Positions 28,111 to 36,123 of a stretch of 64,000 nucleotides of DNA are shown here, in pieces. The notes under the pieces are model-generated. The model saw only the letters and a program-made list of their open reading frames with translations. It had not been told where the DNA came from and did no database searches. The position numbers were made by a program, and so were the translations under genes. The DNA lies in NCBI GenBank assembly GCA_001874335.1, contig MPDE01000001.1:186001-250000 (forward strand), read 5' to 3'. Position 1 is the stretch's first letter. Each line of letters opens with the position of its first letter. Origin of the DNA: Bacteroidetes bacterium MedPE-SWsnd-G2. Its GTDB lineage: Bacteria; Bacteroidota; Bacteroidia; Flavobacteriales; Flavobacteriaceae.

Positions 28111-28181
28111 TAAGTAAATCACCTAATTTATTAAAATTGGCATTCTTCTAATAGACAACAGACTCAACTGATGCATCTTTG
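28111..28181 (+). promoter_or_regulatory. Paired-operator promoter of orphan unit 2
   Basis: TAAGTAAATCACCTA at 28111, TTGGCATTCTTCTAAT at 28137, TTTG at 28178-28181; standard spacing with one changed base in the second TAGG. Confidence 0.73.
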
Positions 28182-28186
28182 TAATG

Positions 28187-28308
28187 TAGAACAAAGTAAT
28201 CAGCTTTAAAATACGCAACAAATGAAACATAAAGTAAACAGTTACCACTGTCAATAAAAAGAAACATTTGATATAAAAAGTCAACCTCAACTAAAGGTTG
28301 ACTTTTTA
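28187..28308 (+). ncRNA. Putative small RNA, unit 2 (start approximate)
   Basis: Similar ends to units 1 and 3 but a different middle. It contains an 11-codon frame (MKHKVNSYHCQ, 28222-28257), so it could instead encode a micropeptide. The terminator stem is GTCAACCT with AGGTTGAC: relative to unit 1 two pairs are changed on both sides and pairing is kept, which indicates selection on the RNA structure. Confidence 0.52.
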
Positions 28309-28328
28309 TATGCACCAAATCCAGCGAC

Positions 28329-28399
28329 TACGTAAATCACCTAATTTATTAGAATAGGCATTCCGCTAATACACAAGAACTTAAAGTGACGCATCTTTG
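28329..28399 (+). promoter_or_regulatory. Paired-operator promoter of orphan unit 3
   Basis: TACGTAAATCACCTA at 28329, TAGGCATTCCGCTAAT at 28355, TTTG at 28396-28399. Confidence 0.75.
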
Positions 28400-28404
28400 T
28401 AGTG

Positions 28405-28520
28405 TAAAACAAAGCAATCATCTTAAAATCATAACATATAAGAAGAAACATAGTTTGAGTTAGTTAGTAAATAAACATTTGGTCAAAAAAGTCAGTCTCC
28501 ACTAAAGGCTGATTTTTTTT
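28405..28520 (+). ncRNA. Putative small RNA, unit 3 (start approximate)
   Basis: The transcript region differs from unit 1 at only three positions or so over about 115 nt, so the two are recent copies. One change lies in the terminator (GGCTGAT for GGCTGAC) and leaves a G-T pair. No ORF is present. Confidence 0.55.
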
Positions 28521-28538
28521 GGGCTTTATATCACCTAC

Positions 28539-28609
28539 TAAGTAAAACACCTAATTAAAAAGAATAGGTTTTCTCCTAACAGGCAATGACTTAAAGCATC
28601 GCACCTTTG
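28539..28609 (+). promoter_or_regulatory. Paired-operator promoter of CsbD-like copy 2
   Basis: TAAGTAAAACACCTA at 28539, TAGGTTTTCTCCTAAC at 28565, CACCTTTG ending at 28609. Confidence 0.75.
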
Positions 28610-28646
28610 TAGTATAATTTATAACAAACAATAAATAACACTTATT

Positions 28647-29030
28647 ATGAATACTGAAAACGCAACAGAAAAATTAAACCAGTTTAAGTCAGATGCAAAA
28701 ATTTGGTGGGATGAGCACACAAGTGAAGCCATTTCAAAGTATGAAGGGAACAAAGAAAAAATCTCTTCTTATTTTCAAGAACAAAAAGGAATATTAAAAG
28801 AGCAGGCTGATAAAGATGTTGAAAAATTTGAAGCAGCTAAGGCGGCATTCAACACAAAATTGGATGATGTTAATTCTGAAATCAAAACTAAATGGGATAA
28901 ATTCACCCATGAAGATCTTGCTGAAATAAACGGAAAATTTGACGTTTTTGCAGATAAATTAAAAGAAAAATATAATCATACTCAAGAAGAAGCCAACCAA
29001 AAAATAAAAGACTTCATGAGTAAGTTTTAA
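28647..29030 (+). CDS. CsbD-like tandem-module protein (copy 2)
   Basis: The protein has 127 residues. The first module (FKSDAKIWWDEHTSEAISKY, about 10-55) has drifted from the lysine/glycine pattern, while the second (IKTKWDKFTHEDLAEINGKF to FMSKF, about 78-127) is typical CsbD-like. Highly charged, no cysteine, no signal peptide: a soluble cytoplasmic stress-type protein. It is monocistronic, between a paired-operator promoter and a terminator. Confidence 0.8.
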   Translation: MNTENATEKLNQFKSDAKIWWDEHTSEAISKYEGNKEKISSYFQEQKGILKEQADKDVEKFEAAKAAFNTKLDDVNSEIKTKWDKFTHEDLAEINGKFDVFADKLKEKYNHTQEEANQKIKDFMSKF

Positions 29031-29061
29031 AATATGGTAGTTAGTTGATTAATTGTAAAAG

Positions 29062-29098
29062 AGTTCGATACTTAAGAGGAAGTATCGGACTTTTTTTA
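29062..29098 (+). terminator. Intrinsic terminator after CsbD-like copy 2
   Basis: GTTCGATACTT pairs with AAGTATCGGAC (one wobble) around a 6-base loop, then seven T. Confidence 0.9.
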
Positions 29099-29109
29099 CG
29101 CCCATTAAT

Positions 29110-29180
29110 TAGGCAAATCACCTAAACTTAAACATTAGGTAACTCACTAATATACATCGCTTTAAATCATCGCATCTTTG
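29110..29180 (+). promoter_or_regulatory. Paired-operator promoter of CsbD-like copy 3
   Basis: TAGGCAAATCACCTA at 29110, TAGGTAACTCACTAAT at 29136, CATCTTTG ending at 29180. Confidence 0.77.
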
Positions 29181-29220
29181 TAGTGAACAAAACAAACAAT
29201 AACAATTTTAAATCAGTACC

Positions 29221-29604
29221 ATGAATAATACTCAAATCACTGGAAAAGTAAATCAATTAAAAGGAAACGCTAAAATTTGGTGGGGAAAAGCAACTGGAGA
29301 TGCACTTATCGAATTAGATGGCAACAAAGATAAAATGTTAGGATACCTTCAAGAGAAAAAAGGAATGCTTGAAGCAGATGCTAAAAAAGAAATGCAAAAA
29401 TTTGAATCCGCTAAACAAGCTTTAGAAAACAAAATTGAAGATGTAAATAGCGGTATTAAAGCTAAATGGGACAAATTTACCCACGAAGATATTTCTGAAA
29501 TAAATGGAAGTTTAGAGGCCTTTGCTGATAAACTAAAAACAAAATATAACAATACACAAGAAGAAACCGAAGCTCAAATAAAAGAGTTTATGAGCAAATT
29601 CTAA
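29221..29604 (+). CDS. CsbD-like tandem-module protein (copy 3)
   Basis: The protein has 127 residues and shows the duplication most clearly: module 1 is ITGKVNQLKGNAKIWWGK with DGNKDKMLGYLQEK (about 5-45), module 2 is IKAKWDKFTHEDISEINGSL with KYNNTQEETEAQIKEFM (about 78-125), joined by a charged helix. It is about 80% identical by eye to copy 4, pointing to recent duplication. Own promoter and terminator. Function inferred only as a general-stress protein. Confidence 0.83.
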   Translation: MNNTQITGKVNQLKGNAKIWWGKATGDALIELDGNKDKMLGYLQEKKGMLEADAKKEMQKFESAKQALENKIEDVNSGIKAKWDKFTHEDISEINGSLEAFADKLKTKYNNTQEETEAQIKEFMSKF

Positions 29605-29638
29605 GAAAATTTCATAGTAGTTAGGTTGATTGATAGTA

Positions 29639-29677
29639 GAAAAGTCTAATGTTCACTTGAGCATTGGACTTTTTTCT
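29639..29677 (+). terminator. Intrinsic terminator after CsbD-like copy 3
   Basis: AAAAGTCTAATG pairs with GCATTGGACTTTT (wobbles included), followed by a T-run. Confidence 0.87.
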
Positions 29678-29692
29678 TTTAAAACCACTACT

Positions 29693-29763
29693 TAGGCATT
29701 ATGCCTATTTACACAAAATAGGTGAAGCCCTCATATACAAGAGCTTAAACTGCCGCATCTTTG
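29693..29763 (+). promoter_or_regulatory. Paired-operator promoter of CsbD-like copy 4
   Basis: TAGGCATTATGCCTA at 29693 (a full palindrome apart from the centre), TAGGTGAAGCCCTCAT at 29719, CATCTTTG ending at 29763. Confidence 0.77.
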
Positions 29764-29802
29764 TAGTGTACAAAACAAACAACAACAATTTTAATCAATA
29801 CC

Positions 29803-30186
29803 ATGAACAATACGCAAATAACAGGAAAACTAAATCAATTAAAAGGAAACACTAAAATCTGGTGGGGAAAAACCACAGGTGATAGATTAGTTGAATTAGA
29901 TGGAAATAAAGATAAAATGGTAGGTTATCTACAAGAGAAAAAAGGAATGTTTGAAGCTGATGCAAAAAAAGAAATTGCAAAATTTGAAGCTGCAAAACAT
30001 GCTTTAGAAAACCGCATCGAAGAAGTTAACTCAGACATTAAAACTAAGTGGAACAAATTAACTAATGATGACCTTACAGACATCAACGGAAACTTAGAAG
30101 CGTTAGCCAATAAATTAAAGTCAAAATATAATAAAACACAAGAAGAAGCTGAAACTCAAATTAAAGAGTTTATGAGCAAATTCTAG
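29803..30186 (+). CDS. CsbD-like tandem-module protein (copy 4)
   Basis: The protein has 127 residues and is closely similar to copy 3 in both modules (ITGKLNQLKGNTKIWWGK; IKTKWNKLTNDDLTDINGNL; ending EFMSKF). The 5' leader and about 20 bases after the stop are also nearly identical to copy 3, so the whole transcription unit was duplicated. Same predicted role as the other copies. Confidence 0.82.
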   Translation: MNNTQITGKLNQLKGNTKIWWGKTTGDRLVELDGNKDKMVGYLQEKKGMFEADAKKEIAKFEAAKHALENRIEEVNSDIKTKWNKLTNDDLTDINGNLEALANKLKSKYNKTQEEAETQIKEFMSKF

Positions 30187-30212
30187 AAAAATTTCATAGT
30201 AGTTAGGTTGAT

Positions 30213-30255
30213 TGACCCTCGTATTGTTTCTCAGACAATCGAGGGTCTATTTTTA
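30213..30255. terminator. Bidirectional intrinsic terminator
   Basis: GACCCTCG pairs with CGAGGGTC and the stem continues through ATTGT/ACAAT. It serves CsbD-like copy 4 on the plus strand and the converging beta-helix gene on the minus strand. Confidence 0.9.
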
Positions 30256-31458
30256 TTAATGGATTACAACAGCGCCAGATGTTGATACATTATACATACG
30301 GTTACCATATAGATCTAATGTAGAAGTTCCGACTGCATTAATATTTGAAGTAGCAATAGTGCAACCTGTAATTACCATACCATAGGTGGCGTTAGTATCT
30401 TCTAAATAAATATCTGTAAACCAAATAGAACCACCTGAGATTTGCGGCGAAATTATACCTTTAAAATAAATTCCTGTAATATCAACAACGCTTGAACCAA
30501 CAGTCATTTCGGTAACAGAACTGTTCCAAAAACCATTGCCACAATGATTGAAGGAATTACCAGAGTAATTACCATGATTTAAATTTCCTCCAACTGCAAA
30601 ATTGGTATCACCCACAACATTTTGAGAAATTAAAGCAGCTCTGCATTTCACAGTGATATTTCCACTCAAATTCCAATTTCCAGAATTATTTAAAATGGCA
30701 TATCTACATTGTTTAAATATATTATTTGATAAAATCCCATACTCAGAGTTATACCAAATAGTCGCTCCTCCCCAACACTCGTTGAAAATATTGTTTACAA
30801 TTCTATTAGCTTGATGCAACTTATCTCCGGTATGATTATACATATCAATCGCTGTATCTAAAAACCCTTGAAATTTGCACCCAGATATTAGAATGTCTTT
30901 AGTTTTATAAGCCTTAATTGCCTTATCGCCATCCATTCTGTTTTGCGCATAACTCGATCCACTATTTGAAGAGTGAAAATTAACATCTTTAATTTCAATA
31001 CCAATTTTTTGGTTTAAATAGAATAATTCTCCAACAAAAGTGGAATTTATATTAGATCCATTGCCTTTAATAATTACATTATTCTTAAAATTAGTTACAC
31101 TAGTATTGAAATAATACATACCAGGAGCCATGTTTACCAAAAATGGTTCTACACCATTGGCCTGCTCTAACAATTCTGTTAACACAACTGCATCATCACC
31201 GCCACTAGGCCACATATTGTAATGTAAACTCTTCAAGTTTCTATAATGAACTTCGTGAGTTGATGTATCAACTACCATTACTGTATTAATGGTATCATTT
31301 TCTATTAAGCCTCTAACAGCAAAGGTACCATTTACATCCAAGGTTGTTTGTGGATCACGGGTACCAATACCAACCTGAGCAAAAGAAGAACTTTGGCTTA
31401 GAAAACTAAGTAATACTAAAAAGAGTGGTAAGCATAATTTTTCAGTCAAATTATGCAT
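30256..31458 (-). CDS. Secreted right-handed beta-helix (pectate-lyase-like fold) protein
   Basis: The protein has 400 residues. A signal peptide (about 1-27) is followed by QVGIGTRDPQTTLDVNGTFA, the start of the tail-fibre-like 'VGIGT' segment common in Bacteroidetes surface proteins. The rest shows beta-helix rungs (NVIIKGNGSNI, ILISGCKFQGFLDTAIDMYN, GILSNNIFKQCRYAILNNSGN). No catalytic residues can be assigned, and no T9SS C-terminal domain is visible. Probably a cell-surface or secreted protein; function unknown. Confidence 0.7.
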   Translation of the reverse strand: MHNLTEKLCLPLFLVLLSFLSQSSSFAQVGIGTRDPQTTLDVNGTFAVRGLIENDTINTVMVVDTSTHEVHYRNLKSLHYNMWPSGGDDAVVLTELLEQANGVEPFLVNMAPGMYYFNTSVTNFKNNVIIKGNGSNINSTFVGELFYLNQKIGIEIKDVNFHSSNSGSSYAQNRMDGDKAIKAYKTKDILISGCKFQGFLDTAIDMYNHTGDKLHQANRIVNNIFNECWGGATIWYNSEYGILSNNIFKQCRYAILNNSGNWNLSGNITVKCRAALISQNVVGDTNFAVGGNLNHGNYSGNSFNHCGNGFWNSSVTEMTVGSSVVDITGIYFKGIISPQISGGSIWFTDIYLEDTNATYGMVITGCTIATSNINAVGTSTLDLYGNRMYNVSTSGAVVIH

Positions 31459-31547
31459 GGATAAATATATTTAGTGCAAAACTAAATTATTATGTTAAAA
31501 AAACTCTTAAAACAATATTAAAATGGCTCAACTAATATAATTTTAAA

Positions 31548-32465
31548 CTACTTAGAAACACGCTTAATGCTTTCGGCTTCGATATAAATTCTGTTGACTT
31601 TAGGTAATTCGGTTTTAATTTTCTTTTCTATATCATCAACAGCCGCTTCAATTTCGTCAGCAGTTAGTCCGTCATTAAAATTCACATCCAAATTCACCAA
31701 AACTTCATTCGGTCCAAAATACAATGACAATGGCGGCTTAAAAGCCTCAACCAAGTCATGTTTCTTTAAAATACGTTCAATTCTATATACATCTGCAGGC
31801 ATAAGCCCTTCACCAACAAGCAGGCCTTTACATTCAATAGCGAAGAAAAACGACACACTAATAAGTAGTAATCCAATCAACACCGATCCAATTCCGTCAA
31901 AATATGGCGAATCAAAATACTGCCCTAACATAAGACATATTAATGCAATAAATAATCCAATAAGCGCTGCACTATCTTCTATTAAAATTGCAACTGTAGA
32001 TGAATCTTTACTTTCTCTAATTCGTTTTAAAAAGCTCTTTTTTACGGGTTTCACATTAAACTGTTTTAAGGCTACCGTAAATGCCGATCCTTCAAATAGT
32101 ATTGCAAGACCAAGTACAATGTAGTTCCATTTTGGGTCTGTTATCTCTGCAGGGTGCTGAATATGAATTATCCCCTCATACAAGGCAATACCACCACCAA
32201 GAGCAAAAATTAAAATAGCAACAATAAAACTCCAGAAATAAATCTCATTACCATAACCAAATGGGTGCCGGTCATCTGCTGGCCTCTTACTTCGTTTAAT
32301 ACCAAACAACAGTAAAATACCATTACCTGTATCCACCAAAGAGTGAATACCCTCAGAAAGCATTGAGGCTGAGCCGGTAAATGCAGCTGCTATAAATTTA
32401 CAAATTGCAATCGCAGTATTTGCTGCTATTGCACCGTATATTGCTTTGTTAGAAGATCCTGCCAT
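31548..32465 (-). CDS. Cation diffusion facilitator family transporter
   Basis: The protein has 305 residues. About six membrane helices span residues 10-210, with the metal-site pattern HSLVDTGNG in helix 2 (where zinc carriers have HxxxD) and EDSAALIG in helix 5. A cytoplasmic C-terminal domain (about 215-300; VNLDVNFNDGLTADEIE) is present. CDF proteins export divalent cations such as zinc, iron or manganese in exchange for protons. Metal specificity is not clear from the sequence. Confidence 0.9.
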   Translation of the reverse strand: MAGSSNKAIYGAIAANTAIAICKFIAAAFTGSASMLSEGIHSLVDTGNGILLLFGIKRSKRPADDRHPFGYGNEIYFWSFIVAILIFALGGGIALYEGIIHIQHPAEITDPKWNYIVLGLAILFEGSAFTVALKQFNVKPVKKSFLKRIRESKDSSTVAILIEDSAALIGLFIALICLMLGQYFDSPYFDGIGSVLIGLLLISVSFFFAIECKGLLVGEGLMPADVYRIERILKKHDLVEAFKPPLSLYFGPNEVLVNLDVNFNDGLTADEIEAAVDDIEKKIKTELPKVNRIYIEAESIKRVSK

Positions 32466-32652
32466 TTTAAATATTTAGTTTGTAAGTACAACTTACAGCT
32501 TTAATGTTACACAAAAATACAAGTTAGTAATTATACTTACAATCAATATAAAGCCAGGGCACTCATTTTCAAATTTATAAACTCTTTTTTTTTTAACCTC
32601 TCAATTCTTAACTTACTAAACAATTAATAGCCATAATCCTAAAACCTGTATA

Positions 32653-33087
32653 ATGTCTCAAACGCACACCATTTATTTTGATGTAATTATAAATGAAGAA
32701 TCTTCTAAAGTATTTCAAGCAATTTCAGATCCTAAATCGCTTGTTAATTGGTGGCCAAAAACCTGCGAAGGTGAGCAAAAGCTTGACGGGATTTACAATT
32801 TATTTTTCACTGAAGCATACAACTGGTTTGGCAAAGTAACGAGTTACAACCCTAACACTCATTTTGAAATAAAAATGACTCAAGCTTCAGAAGATTGGTT
32901 GCCAACAACTTTTGGATTTGAATTAGAACCTTCAAACCATAAGACACGACTAAAATTTTATCATAAAAACTGGAAAAGCATTAATGCGCATTATCGTCAT
33001 TCTGCTTTTTGCTGGGCCATGTTGTTAAACGGATTAAAAAACTACATAGAAAACGGGGAAATTATTCCGTTTGAAAAACGAAACTAA
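32653..33087 (+). CDS. SRPBCC (AHSA1-like) domain protein
   Basis: The protein has 144 residues and forms a single START-like domain: an opening strand (HTIYFDVIINEESSKVFQAI), SDPKSLVNWWPKTCEG, and a long C-terminal helix (HSAFCWAMLLNGLKNYIENG). The family binds hydrophobic ligands or acts as a chaperone co-factor. It lies 13 bases before the bestrophin gene and may be co-transcribed with it. Confidence 0.82.
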   Translation: MSQTHTIYFDVIINEESSKVFQAISDPKSLVNWWPKTCEGEQKLDGIYNLFFTEAYNWFGKVTSYNPNTHFEIKMTQASEDWLPTTFGFELEPSNHKTRLKFYHKNWKSINAHYRHSAFCWAMLLNGLKNYIENGEIIPFEKRN

Positions 33088-33100
33088 ACACCCATAAATT

Positions 33101-34162
33101 ATGTTAACAAAAAAAAGATATTCCCCAAAAGAAATGATCGTTTGGACCAGAAAGGAAACCGCCATTTTCCTCTTGTATCCCATAATAATTGTTTTCTTAT
33201 ATGATGTTTTAGGATTTACCTTTCTTAATGTGCCTTGGACACCAATTGCTTTAGTTGGTACTGCTGTAGCATTCATTGTCGGATTTCAAAACAATGCAGC
33301 CTATGGAAGAATATGGGAAGCTCGAAAAATTTGGGGCGGTATCGTTAATACATCACGTACTTGGGGTATGAAAGTCAAAGATATGGTTACCAATGAATAT
33401 ACCGATTCGCCATTAACTCAAGAAGAATTAAATCATGAAATAAAAACCCTTGTTTTTCGTCACATTGCTTGGCTTACCACTCTAAGGCATGCCATGCGTA
33501 CCAGAAAACCTTGGGAGATGTTTGAAAAATTTAGCACAAATAGAGAATGGTCTAGATTACTTTGTATTCCTGAGCGCAACATTGAAGTTGAAACCGATGT
33601 GAAGCCTTATTTAAAACCCTCAGAAATTGAATATATAATGAGCAAGAACAACAAATCGGCAGCGCTATTATATTTACAATCTTCACATATTAGAAATTTA
33701 AAAGAACAAGGATTAATATGGGAGTTTTCATTTTTAGAACTTGAAAATGTACTTCAAGAATTATTTACGCTTCAAGGCAAGTCTGAACGAATTAAAAACT
33801 TCCCTTACCCAAGGCAATACGCTACTCTATCTTTTGATTTTATTTGGATTTTCTTATTACTAATCCCCCTTGGGTTAGTGCCTTTGTTTGATGGTTATGC
33901 CGAAAATTTAGCCGAAAGTTTTCCAATAATTCACTCCTACTTCATATGGATAGCTGTTCCGTTTTGTGCAGCATTATCTTGGATTTTCCATACCATGATG
34001 CGAATTGGTACTGTGGGAGAAAACCCTTTTGAAGGTTCTGCAAATGATGTTCCAATTTCAACAATTGCTCGGGGTATAGAAATAGATTTAAGACAATTGT
34101 TAGATGAAGATATAGAAAGTATCCCTGATCAATTTCCAGAACTTTATGACATTCAAATGTAA
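33101..34162 (+). CDS. Bestrophin-family ion channel
   Basis: The protein has 353 residues. It shows paired helices at about 20-65 and 235-290, and the family signature NNAAYGRIWEARKIWGGIVN near residue 65. Near the end, ENPFEGSANDVPI matches the bestrophin motif that lines the channel. Bacterial bestrophins are pentameric ion channels of the inner membrane, often cation-selective. It is followed 11 bases later by a short gene. Confidence 0.88.
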   Translation: MLTKKRYSPKEMIVWTRKETAIFLLYPIIIVFLYDVLGFTFLNVPWTPIALVGTAVAFIVGFQNNAAYGRIWEARKIWGGIVNTSRTWGMKVKDMVTNEYTDSPLTQEELNHEIKTLVFRHIAWLTTLRHAMRTRKPWEMFEKFSTNREWSRLLCIPERNIEVETDVKPYLKPSEIEYIMSKNNKSAALLYLQSSHIRNLKEQGLIWEFSFLELENVLQELFTLQGKSERIKNFPYPRQYATLSFDFIWIFLLLIPLGLVPLFDGYAENLAESFPIIHSYFIWIAVPFCAALSWIFHTMMRIGTVGENPFEGSANDVPISTIARGIEIDLRQLLDEDIESIPDQFPELYDIQM

Positions 34163-34173
34163 TACTGCCAGCT

Positions 34174-34497
34174 ATGTACAATGAAAACCTTAAATTTTAT
34201 GACAGCCTAATTGCGCTTTGCCCTGACATTACACGCAAGGGCAAAACTATGCCCTACACCTCTGAAAATGGATATATGTTTACCCTCTTAAATAAGGCTG
34301 GCGAACTGGGAATTAGGTTTGATAAAAATGAACAAGAACGCCTAATACAAGAACTAAACACCGACTATTTCTATTCGTATGGCGCAAAAATGAAAGGCTA
34401 TATTCTTATACCTCAAGATCTATATCAAGACAAAGATTTATTGGTTACATTAATTAATAAAAGCAAAGCTTACGTCATGTCGTTACCACCAAAATAA
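34174..34497 (+). CDS. Small TfoX-N-like domain protein
   Basis: The protein has 107 residues. The pattern of a short helix, GKTMPYTSENGYMFTLLNKAGELGIRFD, an ERLIQELNT helix and KGYILIPQDLYQDKDLL resembles the N-terminal domain of TfoX-type proteins. There is no C-terminal TfoX domain. It follows the bestrophin gene closely. Function unknown; the similarity is weak. Confidence 0.6.
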   Translation: MYNENLKFYDSLIALCPDITRKGKTMPYTSENGYMFTLLNKAGELGIRFDKNEQERLIQELNTDYFYSYGAKMKGYILIPQDLYQDKDLLVTLINKSKAYVMSLPPK

Positions 34498-34566
34498 AAC
34501 TTTGATTTTGCCTCCAATTTCCTAAAGAATAAAAAATTGAGTAATTTAAAGGCTAACACTGTAATT

Positions 34567-35124
34567 ATGAAATCACTAACCTTAATCTTAAGTATTATAA
34601 TTTGTATGCCTCTATTTAGTCAAACTGATATTGAAGGCGTATTGGTGCCCAACACAAAAACAGTGGCGTCCAAAACCTTACAATTAAACGGTGCTGGCGT
34701 ACGGGAAAAAATGTGGATAGATTTATATGTGGGCGCGTTGTTCTTAGAGCAGAAAAGCAATAATCCAGAAACTATTACTGGCATGGATAAGGCAATGGCT
34801 ATGGATCTCACCATAATTTCCAGTTTAATTACTTCTGAGAAAATGGTAGATGCGGTTAATGAAGGTTTTAAATATTCTACCAAGGGCCATCCCGAAAAGC
34901 TTCAGTCAGAAATCACTCAACTACTTAATGTCTTTAGAACACCTATCACCCAAGGCGACCACTATAGTTTTGTATATCTACCTAACAAAGGGACTGAGGT
35001 GATAAAAAACGGAATTTCAGCAATTATAATCCCTGGACTCGACTTTAAACAGGCACTTTTCGGCATTTGGCTGTGTGACAAACCAGCGGATAAAAATTTA
35101 AAAAAAGGACTTTTAGGACATTAA
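34567..35124 (+). CDS. Chalcone-isomerase-like secreted protein
   Basis: The protein has 185 residues from the ATG at 34567; ten upstream codons from a TTG are open but would precede a good signal peptide (MKSLTLILSIIICMPLFSQ). The mature part has LNGAGVREKMWIDLYVGALFLEQK and MAMDLTIISSLITSEKMVDAV, typical of the bacterial 'chalcone isomerase-like' family, whose members bind fatty acids rather than act in flavonoid synthesis. Periplasmic or outer-membrane associated. Confidence 0.84.
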   Translation: MKSLTLILSIIICMPLFSQTDIEGVLVPNTKTVASKTLQLNGAGVREKMWIDLYVGALFLEQKSNNPETITGMDKAMAMDLTIISSLITSEKMVDAVNEGFKYSTKGHPEKLQSEITQLLNVFRTPITQGDHYSFVYLPNKGTEVIKNGISAIIIPGLDFKQALFGIWLCDKPADKNLKKGLLGH

Positions 35125-35159
35125 TTAACAGATTAATCGGGCTATCCACTTTTAACATT

Positions 35160-35420
35160 ATGACCAAAATCATTCAAAAAACAGACAGCTTAGCTATTGA
35201 ACGCACCAAGTTAGCCAACCAAAGAACCATTCTTGCTTTTGTAAGAACCTTTATTGGCTTTTTAGGAGGTGGTATTTCTGCCATTACCATGTCTGTTTTC
35301 AGTAATTATAGATGGTTAGGATATGTTTTTATAATTGCGGCAATAATTACTCTTGTTTTTGGTATTATCAATTACCTGCGCTCAAAACGCGCTATAAATA
35401 GGATTAAAAACAACGATTAG
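35160..35420 (+). CDS. DUF202 domain membrane protein
   Basis: The protein has 86 residues. An amphipathic segment (IERTKLANQRTILAFVRT) typical of DUF202/YidH proteins leads into two membrane helices (about 34-52 and 57-75) and a basic tail. The family is widespread and uncharacterised. It follows the chalcone-isomerase-like gene by 35 bases. Confidence 0.85.
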   Translation: MTKIIQKTDSLAIERTKLANQRTILAFVRTFIGFLGGGISAITMSVFSNYRWLGYVFIIAAIITLVFGIINYLRSKRAINRIKNND

Positions 35421-35577
35421 AAGATCCTATCACGAGAATTCTTCTCAAATAAAAAACTGAATTTGTAAAAACACTAAATCCTATTATTACTTTAATTCAT
35501 TACATCATTAAATTTTAGTTTCATTCTGGGATACTTTAAATTGCAACACAACAGATAATAATCTAATTATTTCAACT

Positions 35578-35955
35578 ATGACTAACTATATAGACGGTTT
35601 TGTCTTTCCCATTCCTAAAATACATTTAGAAGAATACAAAGCGATTGCCGAAAAAGTAGCAGAAATTTGGAAAGAGCATGGCGCATTGGCTTATTTTGAA
35701 TTTGTTGGTGACGACTTACACTTAGAAGGCACACGATCGTTTATTGATGCCATACAAGTAGAACAAGAGGAAGACATTATATTTGGCTGGGTTTTATTTC
35801 CGTCTAAAGAAGTACGTGATTTAGCCAATAAAAAAGTGCCGGCAGATCCAAGAATATCAAAATTGGTCGCCCCATTATTTAATCCAGAAAGGATAATTTT
35901 TGATGCCAGTAAAATGGTTCATGGCGGGTTTAAACCTCTTATTCATAAAAACTAA
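35578..35955 (+). CDS. DUF1428 domain protein
   Basis: The protein has 125 residues and covers the whole family: YIDGFVFPIPKIHLEEYKAI at the start, HGALAYFEFVGDD, and MVHGGFKPLI at the end. DUF1428 has a ferredoxin-like (dimeric alpha-beta barrel) fold and no known enzymatic role. It has its own spacer of 157 bases and seems monocistronic. Confidence 0.88.
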   Translation: MTNYIDGFVFPIPKIHLEEYKAIAEKVAEIWKEHGALAYFEFVGDDLHLEGTRSFIDAIQVEQEEDIIFGWVLFPSKEVRDLANKKVPADPRISKLVAPLFNPERIIFDASKMVHGGFKPLIHKN

Positions 35956-36123
35956 AAGTTTAGAATAAACCAATCGTATTACTTACATTTTACACATTTA
36001 AACTTGAGTTATTTTCGAAAGTGATTGAGTTCCAAAAAATAAACAAAGCCAAATTATTGTGTAAATTGCGATGAAAAACATATTCTACAAACACTATAAC
36101 AGACTTTTCAAAATCGAATAAAA

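Noticed and set aside
27896-28530. Tandem repeats of about 210 bases that could suggest a CRISPR-like or satellite array
   Set aside because: The repeats are long, each contains a complete promoter and terminator, and unit 2 differs in its middle. There are no short equal repeats with unique spacers and no cas genes.
31594-32124. 176-codon plus-strand frame antisense to the CDF transporter
   Set aside because: Its composition (Ser/Pro/Lys-rich, no domain) mirrors the codon pattern of the real gene on the other strand, and the CDF protein is complete.
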